Shown: piece after piece, positions 9,499 to 17,543 of the stretch
Numbering within the stretch: the first letter of the stretch is position 1
Layout of the letters: each line of letters opens with the position of its first letter
Source: Pseudomonadota bacterium
GTDB lineage: Bacteria > Pseudomonadota > Gammaproteobacteria > Xanthomonadales > Xanthomonadaceae
DNA: 20,897 bases
Assembly: GCA_023392975.1 (NCBI GenBank)
Contig: JAEWNA010000147.1
Span: 1 to 20,897, forward strand
Reading direction: 5' to 3'
Notes under the pieces: model-generated
Seen by the model: only the letters and a program-made list of their open reading frames with translations
What the model was told of the DNA's origin: nothing
Databases searched by the model: none
Position numbers and translations under genes: made by a program

Positions 9499-9514
9499 TG
9501 CAAACGCCGTGCCA
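9499..9514 (-). promoter_or_regulatory. Sigma-54 (RpoN) promoter of the exporter operon
   Basis: On the minus strand the sequence is TGGCACGGCGTTTGCA. It matches the RpoN consensus TGGCAC-N5-TTGC(A/T) at every fixed position, with the -24 GG and -12 GC separated by exactly 10 bp. The predicted transcription start is near 9488, about 22 nt before the ATG at 9466. The operon encodes its own NtrC-family activator, which strengthens the call. It also decides the start of the membrane-fusion gene. Confidence 0.85.
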
Positions 9515-9550
9515 ATTCCAGGCCATTGATTTTCAATGCATTTCTGCGGC

Positions 9551-9602
9551 GTCCGGGCTGTCCGCCCGCTGTCCGGACGTGTCCGCGCGGACGCTCGTCC
9601 GG
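9551..9602. promoter_or_regulatory. Probable upstream activator sites (GTCCG/CGGAC dyads)
   Basis: The segment holds GTCCG five times (9551, 9560, 9571, 9581, 9597). Three TGTCCG copies start at 9559, 9570 and 9580, which is 11 and 10 bp apart, about one helical turn. Two are halves of palindromes: GTCCGGAC (9571-9578) and GTCCGCGCGGAC (9581-9592). They lie about 70-105 bp upstream of the predicted sigma-54 start, the usual distance for NtrC-type enhancers. The co-encoded regulator is the obvious candidate to bind. The block also reaches the likely -35 region of glmS. Confidence 0.6.
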
Positions 9603-9613
9603 GGTTTCGTCGT

Positions 9614-9619
9614 TACACT
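9614..9619 (+). promoter_or_regulatory. Candidate -10 box of glmS (TACACT)
   Basis: TACACT in the shared intergenic region sits 79 bp before the glmS ATG. The same hexamer occurs before the cobalamin riboswitch (19780-19775, minus) and before the sulfoxide reductase gene (20721-20716, minus). The -35 position (about 9591-9596) has no clear consensus and overlaps the end of the GTCCG dyad block. Confidence 0.4.
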
Positions 9620-9629
9620 AGCCGGCCTC

Positions 9630-9654
9630 GGAAGCGGCGCGCGGCGCGCCTTCC
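9630..9654 (+). other. GC-rich leader hairpin upstream of glmS
   Basis: GGAA (9630-9633) pairs with TTCC (9651-9654), and GGCGC (9636-9640) with GCGCC (9646-9650), leaving a 2-nt bulge and a 5-nt loop. If transcription begins near 9626 the hairpin is at the very 5' end of the glmS mRNA. It could stabilise the transcript. It does not resemble the Gram-positive glmS ribozyme. Confidence 0.3.
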
Positions 9655-9698
9655 GGAGCCTCGTCCACCCCGTCCAACTCTCAGAGGACTGCAGACCC

Positions 9699-11540
9699 AT
9701 GTGTGGCATTGTCGGCGCGATCGCGGATCGCGATGTGGTACCGGTGCTGGTCGAGGGGCTCAAGCGTCTGGAATATCGCGGCTACGACTCGGCCGGCATC
9801 GCCATCGTCGAGGGCGCCGATGCTTCGCGCGACGTGCGTCGCGTCCGCCGCACCGGTCGCGTCGCGGAAATGGCGAACGCCGCCGAGACCGAAGCCTTCC
9901 ACGCCAGCCTCGGCATCGGCCACACCCGCTGGGCCACGCACGGCGGCGTCACCGAAGGCAATGCGCATCCGCACATCAGCCAGGGTGTGGCGCTGGTCCA
10001 CAACGGCATCATCGAGAACCACGAAGCGCAGCGCGAACGCCTGCGCGCGCTGGGCTACGCCTTCGAGTCGCAGACCGACACCGAGGTCATCGCCCACCTC
10101 ATCCACCATTACCTCACCCGCGGCGACGACCTGCTGGCCGCGCTGCAGCGTGCGGTCAAGGAGCTGGAAGGCGCCTACGCACTGGCCGTGATCAGCCGCA
10201 AGGAGCCGGATCGCATGGTTTGCGCGCGGATGGGCTGCCCGTTGCTGGTCGGCCTGGGCGAGGGCGAGAACTTCATCGCGTCCGACGTCTCGGCGATCAT
10301 CCAGGCGACGCGTCGGGTGATCTTCCTCGAAGAGGGCGACACCGCCGAGGTCCGTCGCGACAGCGTGCGCGTGTTCGACGCGCACGATGCCGAAGTCGCC
10401 CGCGACGTCCACGTCTCCGACGTGTCGCTGGCGTCGCTGGAGCTGGGCCCGTACCGGCACTTCATGCAGAAGGAGATCCACGAGCAGCCGCGCGCGATCG
10501 CCGACACGATCGAGGCCATCGTCGACCGCGGCGCGTTCGTGCCCGCGCTGTTCGGCGACAAGGCGGAGGCGCTGCTGCGCGACATCTCCGGCCTGCAGAT
10601 CCTCGCCTGCGGCACCAGCTACTATGCCGGTCTGACCGCGCGCTACTGGTTCGAGGCGATGACCGGCCTGCCGTGCACGGTCGAGATCGCCAGCGAATAC
10701 CGCTACCGCAAGGTCGTCGCCGACCCGCGCCAGCTCGTGGTGACCATTTCCCAGTCGGGCGAGACGCTCGACACGATGGAAGCGCTGAAGTACGCCAAAT
10801 CACTGGGCCACGACCGCACGCTGTCGATCTGCAACGTGCCGGAAAGCGCGATCCCGCGCGCCAGCAAGCTCGTCTTCTACACCCGCGCCGGCGCCGAGAT
10901 CGGGGTGGCGTCGACCAAGGCGTTCACCACCCAATTGGTCGCGCTGTTCGCGCTGTCGGCGACGGTCGCGCGGCTGCACGGCAAGCTCACCGACGACGCC
11001 GAGGCCGAGCTCATCGAAGCGCTGCGACACCTGCCCGGCAGCGTGCAGCACGCGCTGAACCTGGAGCCGCAGGTCGCGGTGTGGTCGGAGCGGTTCGCAC
11101 CGAAGCAGCATGCGCTGTTCCTCGGCCGCGGCATCCATTACCCGATCGCGCTGGAAGGCGCGTTGAAGCTCAAGGAAATCTCCTACATCCACGCCGAGGC
11201 TTATCCGGCGGGCGAGCTGAAGCACGGCCCGCTGGCGCTGGTCGACGCGAACATGCCGGTGGTGGTGATCGCGCCCAACGACAGCCTGCTGGAGAAAGTG
11301 AAGTCCAACATCCAGGAAGTACGCGCCCGCGGCGGCGAGATGTACGTCTTCACCGACGCCGACAGCCACTTCAGTGAGTCCGAGGGCGTGCACGTCATCC
11401 GCACGCCGCGCCACGTCGGCACGCTGTCGCCGATCGTGCATGCGATACCGGTGCAACTGCTCGCCTATCACGCGGCGCTGGCCCGCGGCACCGATGTCGA
11501 CAAGCCGCGCAACCTGGCGAAGTCGGTGACGGTGGAGTAG
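9699..11540 (+). CDS. glmS: Glutamine-fructose-6-phosphate aminotransferase (isomerising)
   Basis: First committed enzyme of hexosamine synthesis: fructose-6-P plus glutamine gives glucosamine-6-P and glutamate, in the cytoplasm. The ATG at 9699 gives MCGIVGA, placing the N-terminal nucleophile Cys at residue 2; AGAGGA lies about 10 nt upstream. The 613 aa compare with about 609 in E. coli. The class II amidotransferase domain shows LEYRGYDSAG (24-33), GHTRWATHG (74-82) and HNGIIEN (101-107). Two SIS sugar-isomerase domains follow, with CGTSYYAG (from residue 304), SQSGETLDT and EIGVASTKAFT. The C-terminus NLAKSVTVE has the conserved active-site Lys. It is transcribed away from the exporter operon and shares that regulatory region. 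Confidence 0.98.
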   Translation: MCGIVGAIADRDVVPVLVEGLKRLEYRGYDSAGIAIVEGADASRDVRRVRRTGRVAEMANAAETEAFHASLGIGHTRWATHGGVTEGNAHPHISQGVALVHNGIIENHEAQRERLRALGYAFESQTDTEVIAHLIHHYLTRGDDLLAALQRAVKELEGAYALAVISRKEPDRMVCARMGCPLLVGLGEGENFIASDVSAIIQATRRVIFLEEGDTAEVRRDSVRVFDAHDAEVARDVHVSDVSLASLELGPYRHFMQKEIHEQPRAIADTIEAIVDRGAFVPALFGDKAEALLRDISGLQILACGTSYYAGLTARYWFEAMTGLPCTVEIASEYRYRKVVADPRQLVVTISQSGETLDTMEALKYAKSLGHDRTLSICNVPESAIPRASKLVFYTRAGAEIGVASTKAFTTQLVALFALSATVARLHGKLTDDAEAELIEALRHLPGSVQHALNLEPQVAVWSERFAPKQHALFLGRGIHYPIALEGALKLKEISYIHAEAYPAGELKHGPLALVDANMPVVVIAPNDSLLEKVKSNIQEVRARGGEMYVFTDADSHFSESEGVHVIRTPRHVGTLSPIVHAIPVQLLAYHAALARGTDVDKPRNLAKSVTVE

Positions 11541-11569
11541 GCGCATCCGCGCCGTCGCGCGGCGGCGCG

Positions 11570-11599
11570 AAAAAAAGACCCCGGCACGAGGCCGGGGTC
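11570..11599 (-). terminator. Rho-independent terminator of the secreted HExxH protein gene
   Basis: The stem GACCCCGGC (11577-11585) pairs perfectly with GCCGGGGTC (11591-11599) over 9 bp with a 5-nt loop. On the minus strand it is followed by seven T (A run at 11570-11576). This serves the minus-strand gene ending at 11656. A second hairpin (11618-11624 with 11631-11637) lies between that stop codon and this terminator. No T tract serves glmS on the plus strand. Confidence 0.85.
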
Positions 11600-11655
11600 C
11601 ATCGGTACCGGGGCGTCCCGGGGAGAAACGTCCCCGGCACCGCAAGGCATGACGC

Positions 11656-13365
11656 TTACGGCGAGATCGTCGCCTTCAGGCTGACGCCCGAGTACGCCGC
11701 GTAGGCGCGGACGCGGACGTAGTAGGTGCCGGCCGTCGGCGAATTGAACGTGCAGGTCTCGGTGTTGCCGCTGAGGTAGGGACGGCAGTTGTACGAGGAG
11801 GTGGTCGGCGCGCTGCCGATCCGCACGTACAGGTCCGCGTCGCCCGTGCCGCCGGAGATGTCGAACACCGCGCTGGTCTTGCCGGCCGGAACGGTGATCG
11901 TGTAGGTCGACGACCAGCTGTTCTTCGCCACCGACGGCAGCGCGACAGCGACGCCGCTGCACAGCACGAGGCCGCCGCAGCTGCTGGTGCCGACCGTGAC
12001 CGACATCGACTTCGTGTTGCTCAGGCCGCCGTTGTCCGTGACCGTCTCGCTGACCGTGTAGGTGCCCGCGGCCGCGTAGGTGTGGCTCGGGTTGGTCGCC
12101 GTCGAGGTCGCGCCGTCGCCGAAGTTCCAGCTGTGCGTGCTGATGTTGTTCTCGGCGTCGGTGGACGTGTCGGTGAAGTTCGCGGTCAGGCCGCTGGAGG
12201 TCACGCTGAAGTTGGCGACCGGGGCCGTGTTGCCGCCCGTGCCGCCGCCGACGATGGCGTGCGAGATCGCGCAGTTGTTGGTGTCGTTCGACCAACTGGC
12301 CTGCTGGGTGAAGGTGCCGGTGCTGAAGGCGACGTTGGCGGCGCCGCCGGCGCTGCCCGCGGCGATCCAGGCGCACTCATCCGAGTTCTCGTAGCCGCTG
12401 TTCGCGGTCCAGCCGCCGGCCGGGAACTGGTCGGACATCATTTCATGCCACTCGTGGCCGAGGGTCATGGTGTAGCCGTCGAGCTTGCCGGCCGTGCCCG
12501 AATTGACGAAGTTCACGCCGCAGGACGAGCCGACGTCGATGTTGTACGGCTGGTTGCTGAAGGCGAGCGGGCCGTAGGTGGTCGGCGTGGTGAAGTAGGA
12601 ATCGCCGACGTAGTCGTGCCACGCGCAATAGCCCTGGGTCGGGCTCTTGTAGTTGTCCGGGTTGGTGCCGGTCGGCGACAGGATCACGTAGTAGGTGTAG
12701 CGGTTCGACGCGGCCGTGGTGTTGCCGAAGTGCGCGGCTGCCCTGTTCGCCTCCGCGGCGAGCTGGTCGCCGGTGGCGGCGCTGGGCGAGGCCGACGCGT
12801 TGTCGTACCACACGCCGGCCAGCACGTTCTGCTGGTACGGGATGCGCGCGATGCTGCCGCTGCTCGGGCAGCTGCTGGCGCCGGTGGCGACGCCCGGGCC
12901 GTCGCACCACTGGGTCAGTTCGGCGGACCACAGTTCGCCGTTGGTGCCGATGCCCTTGAACATCTTCTGCGCGGCGGGGCCCGCGCCGGCGGCGTCGTTG
13001 CTGAAGTTGAGATAGCCGTTGGCGTCCGTGGTGGAGGTGCCCCACTGGTTGCCGTAGAAGATCAGGTAGACCTTGGACTGGCCGCTGAGCACGCCCACGC
13101 CGCCGGTGCCGCCGCGGTAGTAGAGCGTGTTGGTCGAGGTGGCCTTGGCGAAGCCGGATTTGGCCGCCCACTGCTGGATTGCGATCTTGCCCTGGCGGGT
13201 GGGAATGGCGCCGTGGCGGTAGCCGTGCATGTAGGCGGGCGCGTAGGGGTTGCGCTCCGGTTGCGGCGGTGCGGCCGAAGCGGCGAAGGCCGACGAACAC
13301 AGGGCGGCGAGGAGCGCGCAACGCGACAGCGTCCGGGTGTCGATCTTGAGGGATCTCGGGAACAT
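11656..13365 (-). CDS. Secreted protein with HExxH motif, PKD domain and PPC domain (putative metallopeptidase)
   Basis: The product is about 569 aa from ATG 13365. GTG 13368, one codon earlier, is also possible and is better spaced from AAGGA. A signal peptide covers about residues 1-33 (LSRCALLAALCSSAFAASA, cleavage before APPQPE), so it is exported. The N-terminal part (about 45-375) contains YLIFYGNQWG, YCAWHDY and GHEWHEMMSD (HEWHE near 305-309, matching HExxH), followed by ECAWI. The order of these motifs recalls plant EXORDIUM/phosphate-induced-1 proteins. A PKD domain (about 382-459; SWNFGDG, THTY-like end) and a pre-peptidase C-terminal beta-sandwich (about 465-568; DADLYVR, GTYYVRV) follow, both common in secreted proteases of Lysobacter relatives. 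Peptidase activity is inferred only from HExxH and the domain company. Confidence 0.85.
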   Translation of the reverse strand: MFPRSLKIDTRTLSRCALLAALCSSAFAASAAPPQPERNPYAPAYMHGYRHGAIPTRQGKIAIQQWAAKSGFAKATSTNTLYYRGGTGGVGVLSGQSKVYLIFYGNQWGTSTTDANGYLNFSNDAAGAGPAAQKMFKGIGTNGELWSAELTQWCDGPGVATGASSCPSSGSIARIPYQQNVLAGVWYDNASASPSAATGDQLAAEANRAAAHFGNTTAASNRYTYYVILSPTGTNPDNYKSPTQGYCAWHDYVGDSYFTTPTTYGPLAFSNQPYNIDVGSSCGVNFVNSGTAGKLDGYTMTLGHEWHEMMSDQFPAGGWTANSGYENSDECAWIAAGSAGGAANVAFSTGTFTQQASWSNDTNNCAISHAIVGGGTGGNTAPVANFSVTSSGLTANFTDTSTDAENNISTHSWNFGDGATSTATNPSHTYAAAGTYTVSETVTDNGGLSNTKSMSVTVGTSSCGGLVLCSGVAVALPSVAKNSWSSTYTITVPAGKTSAVFDISGGTGDADLYVRIGSAPTTSSYNCRPYLSGNTETCTFNSPTAGTYYVRVRAYAAYSGVSLKATISP

Positions 13366-13368
13366 CAC

Positions 13369-13984
13369 GGGTCAGAATCCTTTGGAGGGGTGGTGGTGCG
13401 CGCCGGTCGCGGGGACGATGGCGCGAGCGATGCAGGGCCTGGCGCGGGGCCAATCGAGGCCGTTCCCGCTTCGCCGGAGGCGATGCGGGTGGACGTCGAG
13501 GAAGGTTTCGCGCTGCGTCTCCCGTTCCGTGGGGAGAGCGCGGATCGAAGCTAGCAACGCCGCTGCGCGTGCTCAATGCCGGCGCCGGGCATGCGACGAG
13601 GTTTCGTTGCGATTTGTTCTCATCTTCGGAGGATTCGTGGACTCCGCGCGCGTCCTGCAAGAAGGCGAGTGCAGGAATCCGCGACCCTGCGCCGGGGGAT
13701 GCGCATCATTACGGTTTGGTAATGCTGGACTTAATGTTGCGAAAAGAAATCGCGCTTTCGGAGGAAATGATCGGGAAAAAACGTTCTCTCGGGAGGTTGT
13801 CGGCGTGCGCCGCGGTCGTCGTCGCATTGCGATGCAGCAGCGCATCGAGCCTGTCGGCGAGCGGCTCTGCCGATCCTGCGCGCGCATCCCGGCGCCGGCC
13901 TCGCCCGCACTCCGCGAAGGCCGGGTCCGGTGCGCGACGGGATCGGGTATGGTGGCGACGCTACGCCCCCGCCGCCGTCGGTCC
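13369..13984. other. 616-bp gap between divergent genes; no convincing gene
   Basis: The gap separates the secreted HExxH protein gene (minus) and dinB (plus) and must hold both promoters. A relatively AT-rich island runs about 13705-13800 (TTACGGTTTGGTAATG, TTAATGTTGCGAAAAG). Within it, ATG 13767 opens a frame reading MIGKKRSLGRLSACAAVVVAL, which looks like a signal peptide. GGAGG sits only 2 nt before that ATG, and the frame soon becomes Arg/Pro-rich and runs antiphase into dinB. I see no terminator, repeat array or RNA gene. No clear LexA-type palindrome is visible upstream of dinB. Confidence 0.5.
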
Positions 13985-15052
<1,068 letters not shown>

Positions 15053-15055
<3 letters not shown>

Positions 15056-15084
15056 TCGCCCTGCTTCGTAGAGCGGAGCGATCA
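15053..15084. terminator. Hairpin between convergent dinB and subtilase genes, possible bidirectional terminator
   Basis: TGATCGC (15053-15059) pairs with GCGATCA (15078-15084). After one mismatch, CTGCT (15061-15065) pairs with AGCGG (15072-15076), including one G-T pair, around the loop TCGTAG. That is 12 pairs with a single mismatch, spanning both stop codons (dinB 15053-15055, subtilase 15084-15082). There is no T tract. GTAG plus AGCGG in it match the hairpin after glmU. Confidence 0.5.
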
Positions 15085-16740
15085 ATCTGCCGGCTTCTTC
15101 CACGCCTTCGCCAGCGCCACGGCCTTTGCGGCGTCGATCCGGCCATGGCCGAACCTGTTCGAATGCCCGTTGGCCTTGTACGCCGACGCCGGACCGATCT
15201 TCTTCGCGCTGGCCGTGAGGATGCCGCGCACGTCGTCCGGGGTCATCTCCGGTTTGAGCGAGAGGATCAGCGCGCAGAGGCCCGCGACCAGCGGCGTCGC
15301 CGACGACGTGCCGCCGAAGTCGTTGGTGAACAGGCCGTCGGTGCCGCCGGCCGCCGCGGTGCCGGTGTTGAAGCCGCGGCCCTTCGTGGACACGTCGGTG
15401 GTGAAGATGCCGCGTGTGCCGCCGTTGGACGGCGCGACCACGCACACGTGCGGTCCCGTGTTGGAGTACCAGGCGAGATCGTCGGCATCGGTGGAGGCGC
15501 CGATCGCCATCGCATTGGGGTCGGAGGCGGGGTAGTCGACCTGCTTGCGTTCCTCGTTGCCCGAGGCGCAGACCACCACCGCGCCACGGCCCTTGCGCCC
15601 GATCGCACGCGCGTCGCGCAGCGCGAATTCGATGTCCGGACTCTTCGCGCCGCCCCACGAGCACGAGATCACGTCGGCGAACTGCGCCGAATAGCGGATC
15701 GCGTCGGCGACGCGGCTGTCGCTGGCGAGATCGTCGGCGTGGAACACCTTTACCGGCAGCAGCCGGCAGTTCGGTGCCAGCCCGTAGGCCTTCGGGCCGC
15801 GGCCGACGGCCACGCCGGCGCAGCAGGTGCCGTGGATGTCGTTGCCGGGCATCTCCTCGAACGGCGCGCGGAAGCGCTTGGGTCGCGGGTTGAAGTGGTC
15901 GGGATCGTCGTCGGCGAGATAGAAGTCGCGGCCGCAGAGATCGCGCGGCTCGTCGGGATCGGGGTGGCGCAGCAGGTTCGTGCGCAGTTCCGGATGCTCC
16001 ACGTCGATGCCGTCGTCGAGCACCGCCACCACCACGCTGCGCTTGCCACGGCCGAGCTTCCAGGCCTGGCTCGCGCCGACGAGGCGCAGGTGCCACTGTT
16101 TCGTCGACGGATTGCCGGACGCGGCCGGTGCGCTGCGCCGGTACTGCGAGATGAAATCCGGCGTGGCGAAGGCGACTTCGTCCAGCGTCGCCAGCTGCGC
16201 GGCCAGGCGCACCAGCGCTTCGCCGGGATGCAGTTTGGCGTCGTCGCTGAGCGTGACCTGCCCGGGTGCCAGCGGGTTCTCCGCGAACAGGCGCAGGCCG
16301 CTGTCGCGGATGATGCCGTTGCGCAGCTTCTGCGGCGTGCCGGGCTTGAAGCGCAGCACGATCTGCTTGTAGAGGATGCGCATCAGCTGCGTCTCGGCAT
16401 CGAGGTACGCACTGATCGTCTTGCGCTCCAGCACGTTGCCCAGCGCGCGCGTGGACGCCTTCGAGCGCGAGGCCACGACCGGCGCCGCCGCCGGCGCGGG
16501 CGCCTTGCTCGGCAGTTCGAAGAAGGCCTGCGCGGCGCGCATCACCCGGGCGGTCGCCATTTCCGCGACCGGCGTGCCCGAGAGCCGGGCCACGGTGATG
16601 CCGGCGACGGCTTCCAGGCTCAGCGGCAGCGGCTGCAGGCCGACCCAACTGCCATCGGCCATGTGCAGGCCCAGCCTCTCCGGGACGGGAACGGCGACGC
16701 CCACGGGCGCGTCGGGGGGAGCGATGGGCGAGACGGGCAT
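15082..16740 (-). CDS. Subtilisin-like serine peptidase (S8) without signal peptide
   Basis: The product has 552 aa; ATG 16740 has GAGGA about 8 nt upstream. The S8 catalytic triad is complete: Asp242 (VAVLDDGID), His303 (NDIHGTCCAGV) and Ser479 (GGTSSATP), with oxyanion Asn395 (CASGN). A prodomain-like segment occurs at about 125-200 (QIVLRFKPGTPQKLRNGII to DEVAFATPDF), typical of the I9/fervidolysin-type propeptides. The first 110 residues include an Ala/Pro-rich linker (about 79-90) and are not recognised. There is no signal peptide or membrane helix, so the enzyme should be cytoplasmic or use a non-Sec route. It lies 75 bp downstream of a 174-aa gene whose product resembles a free prodomain; the two are probably cotranscribed. 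The substrate is unknown. Confidence 0.93.
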   Translation of the reverse strand: MPVSPIAPPDAPVGVAVPVPERLGLHMADGSWVGLQPLPLSLEAVAGITVARLSGTPVAEMATARVMRAAQAFFELPSKAPAPAAAPVVASRSKASTRALGNVLERKTISAYLDAETQLMRILYKQIVLRFKPGTPQKLRNGIIRDSGLRLFAENPLAPGQVTLSDDAKLHPGEALVRLAAQLATLDEVAFATPDFISQYRRSAPAASGNPSTKQWHLRLVGASQAWKLGRGKRSVVVAVLDDGIDVEHPELRTNLLRHPDPDEPRDLCGRDFYLADDDPDHFNPRPKRFRAPFEEMPGNDIHGTCCAGVAVGRGPKAYGLAPNCRLLPVKVFHADDLASDSRVADAIRYSAQFADVISCSWGGAKSPDIEFALRDARAIGRKGRGAVVVCASGNEERKQVDYPASDPNAMAIGASTDADDLAWYSNTGPHVCVVAPSNGGTRGIFTTDVSTKGRGFNTGTAAAGGTDGLFTNDFGGTSSATPLVAGLCALILSLKPEMTPDDVRGILTASAKKIGPASAYKANGHSNRFGHGRIDAAKAVALAKAWKKPAD

Positions 16741-16815
16741 GCGGGCGTCCTCACGTCCTGTGGGTGGAAGGCCGGGCGGAAAGCCGGCGGGAAAACCTGC
16801 CCGGAAGCGGGCGAC

Positions 16816-17340
16816 TCACGTCCGGGTGAACGCGCTTTCGGCATCGAACCAGACCGCCTCGACCTTGTCGTCGCGCTCGACCCGGCCGCTCACGTCGGGC
16901 AGGAACACCTCGCTGCCGCCGGCGGGGCGGTACAGCGCCTGCTGCCGCGTGAACCTGGTGCGGCCGACCAGCTCGAGACCATAGTGGATGCCGATCTCGT
17001 GAAGCGCTTCCTCGCTGGCCTCGTTGCCGAATCGCAGCGAGAGCAGACCGGTGGGATAACGCGGGCGGCCGGCGTCGTCGACGATCGCCGGCAGCACCAC
17101 GTACGCCTCGCCGAGCAGGCGATGCAGGCTGTTCCAGCCGGCGCGGGCGGTCTTCGGCGCGCGCTTGAGCTTCACCAGCCAGCCCGGCGTCGGGCCGGAC
17201 AGGGCCTCGACCCGGGCGCTGGCGCCCAGGCGCGACTGCAGGTCGTCGCCAGTCGACCCCTTCGCCGCGGCCTTCGCGGAGGCGACCGCGGGCCTGACCA
17301 CGAAGAGGCCGGGGCTGAGCTGTTCGGACGAGGACGGCAT
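16816..17340 (-). CDS. 174-aa protein resembling a free subtilase prodomain, partner of the S8 peptidase
   Basis: ATG 17340 (MPSSSEQLSPGLFVV) to TGA 16816. The frame is also open upstream, but that part lies in the 3' region of btuB and is a shadow. There is no signal peptide or membrane helix. Residues about 98-170 (GLLSLRFGNEASEEALHEIG, then GLELVGRT, then QALYRP, then a segment ending KVEAVWFDAE) follow the beta-alpha-beta / beta-alpha-beta pattern of subtilase propeptides. LSLRF (100-104) lines up with IVLRF (127-131) of the downstream subtilase. The N-terminal half (about 30-95; PGWLVKLKRAPKTARAGWNS) is not recognised. It could be an inhibitor or folding chaperone for the neighbouring enzyme. 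This rests on pattern resemblance only. Confidence 0.68.
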   Translation of the reverse strand: MPSSSEQLSPGLFVVRPAVASAKAAAKGSTGDDLQSRLGASARVEALSGPTPGWLVKLKRAPKTARAGWNSLHRLLGEAYVVLPAIVDDAGRPRYPTGLLSLRFGNEASEEALHEIGIHYGLELVGRTRFTRQQALYRPAGGSEVFLPDVSGRVERDDKVEAVWFDAESAFTRT

Positions 17341-17459
17341 GGGCGGCGCCGGAAAGGGTGCTGCGGAGGAGACGACGTCGGGAGGGTCGCGGAAAGTCGT
17401 GGAAGCGGGGCGGGCGGCGTCGAGGCGACGCCCGCGGCATGTGGTAACACGCCGCCGCC

Positions 17460-17525
17460 GTCCGGCGCAACCGCGCGCCGGACGACGTGGTGGCCCCGGC
17501 CAGGACGCGCGACGTCCGGGCCGGG
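17460..17525 (-). terminator. Two strong hairpins downstream of btuB
   Basis: The first structure after the btuB stop pairs CCCGGCC (17495-17501) with GGCCGGG (17519-17525) and continues, after a 1-nt mismatch on each side, with GGACG (17503-17507) and CGTCC (17513-17517). The second pairs GTCCGGCGC (17460-17468) with GCGCCGGAC (17475-17483), 9 bp with a 6-nt loop. Neither has a T tract, so termination is plausible but unproven; they could also protect the 3' end. Confidence 0.45.
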
Positions 17526-17543
17526 ACGGTGGCGCGGGTAGCG

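Noticed and set aside
9467..9526. Earlier ATGs (9526, 9499) for the membrane-fusion protein
   Set aside because: Both lie at or upstream of the -12 element of the sigma-54 promoter, ahead of the predicted transcription start near 9488, so they cannot be on that transcript.
9630..9698. glmS ribozyme in the glmS leader
   Set aside because: The leader is short, and the conserved ribozyme core is not present. Such ribozymes are known mainly from Gram-positive bacteria.
13372..13557. 61-codon minus-strand frame just upstream of the secreted HExxH protein gene
   Set aside because: No ribosome-binding site, no recognisable sequence, and composition no different from chance frames.
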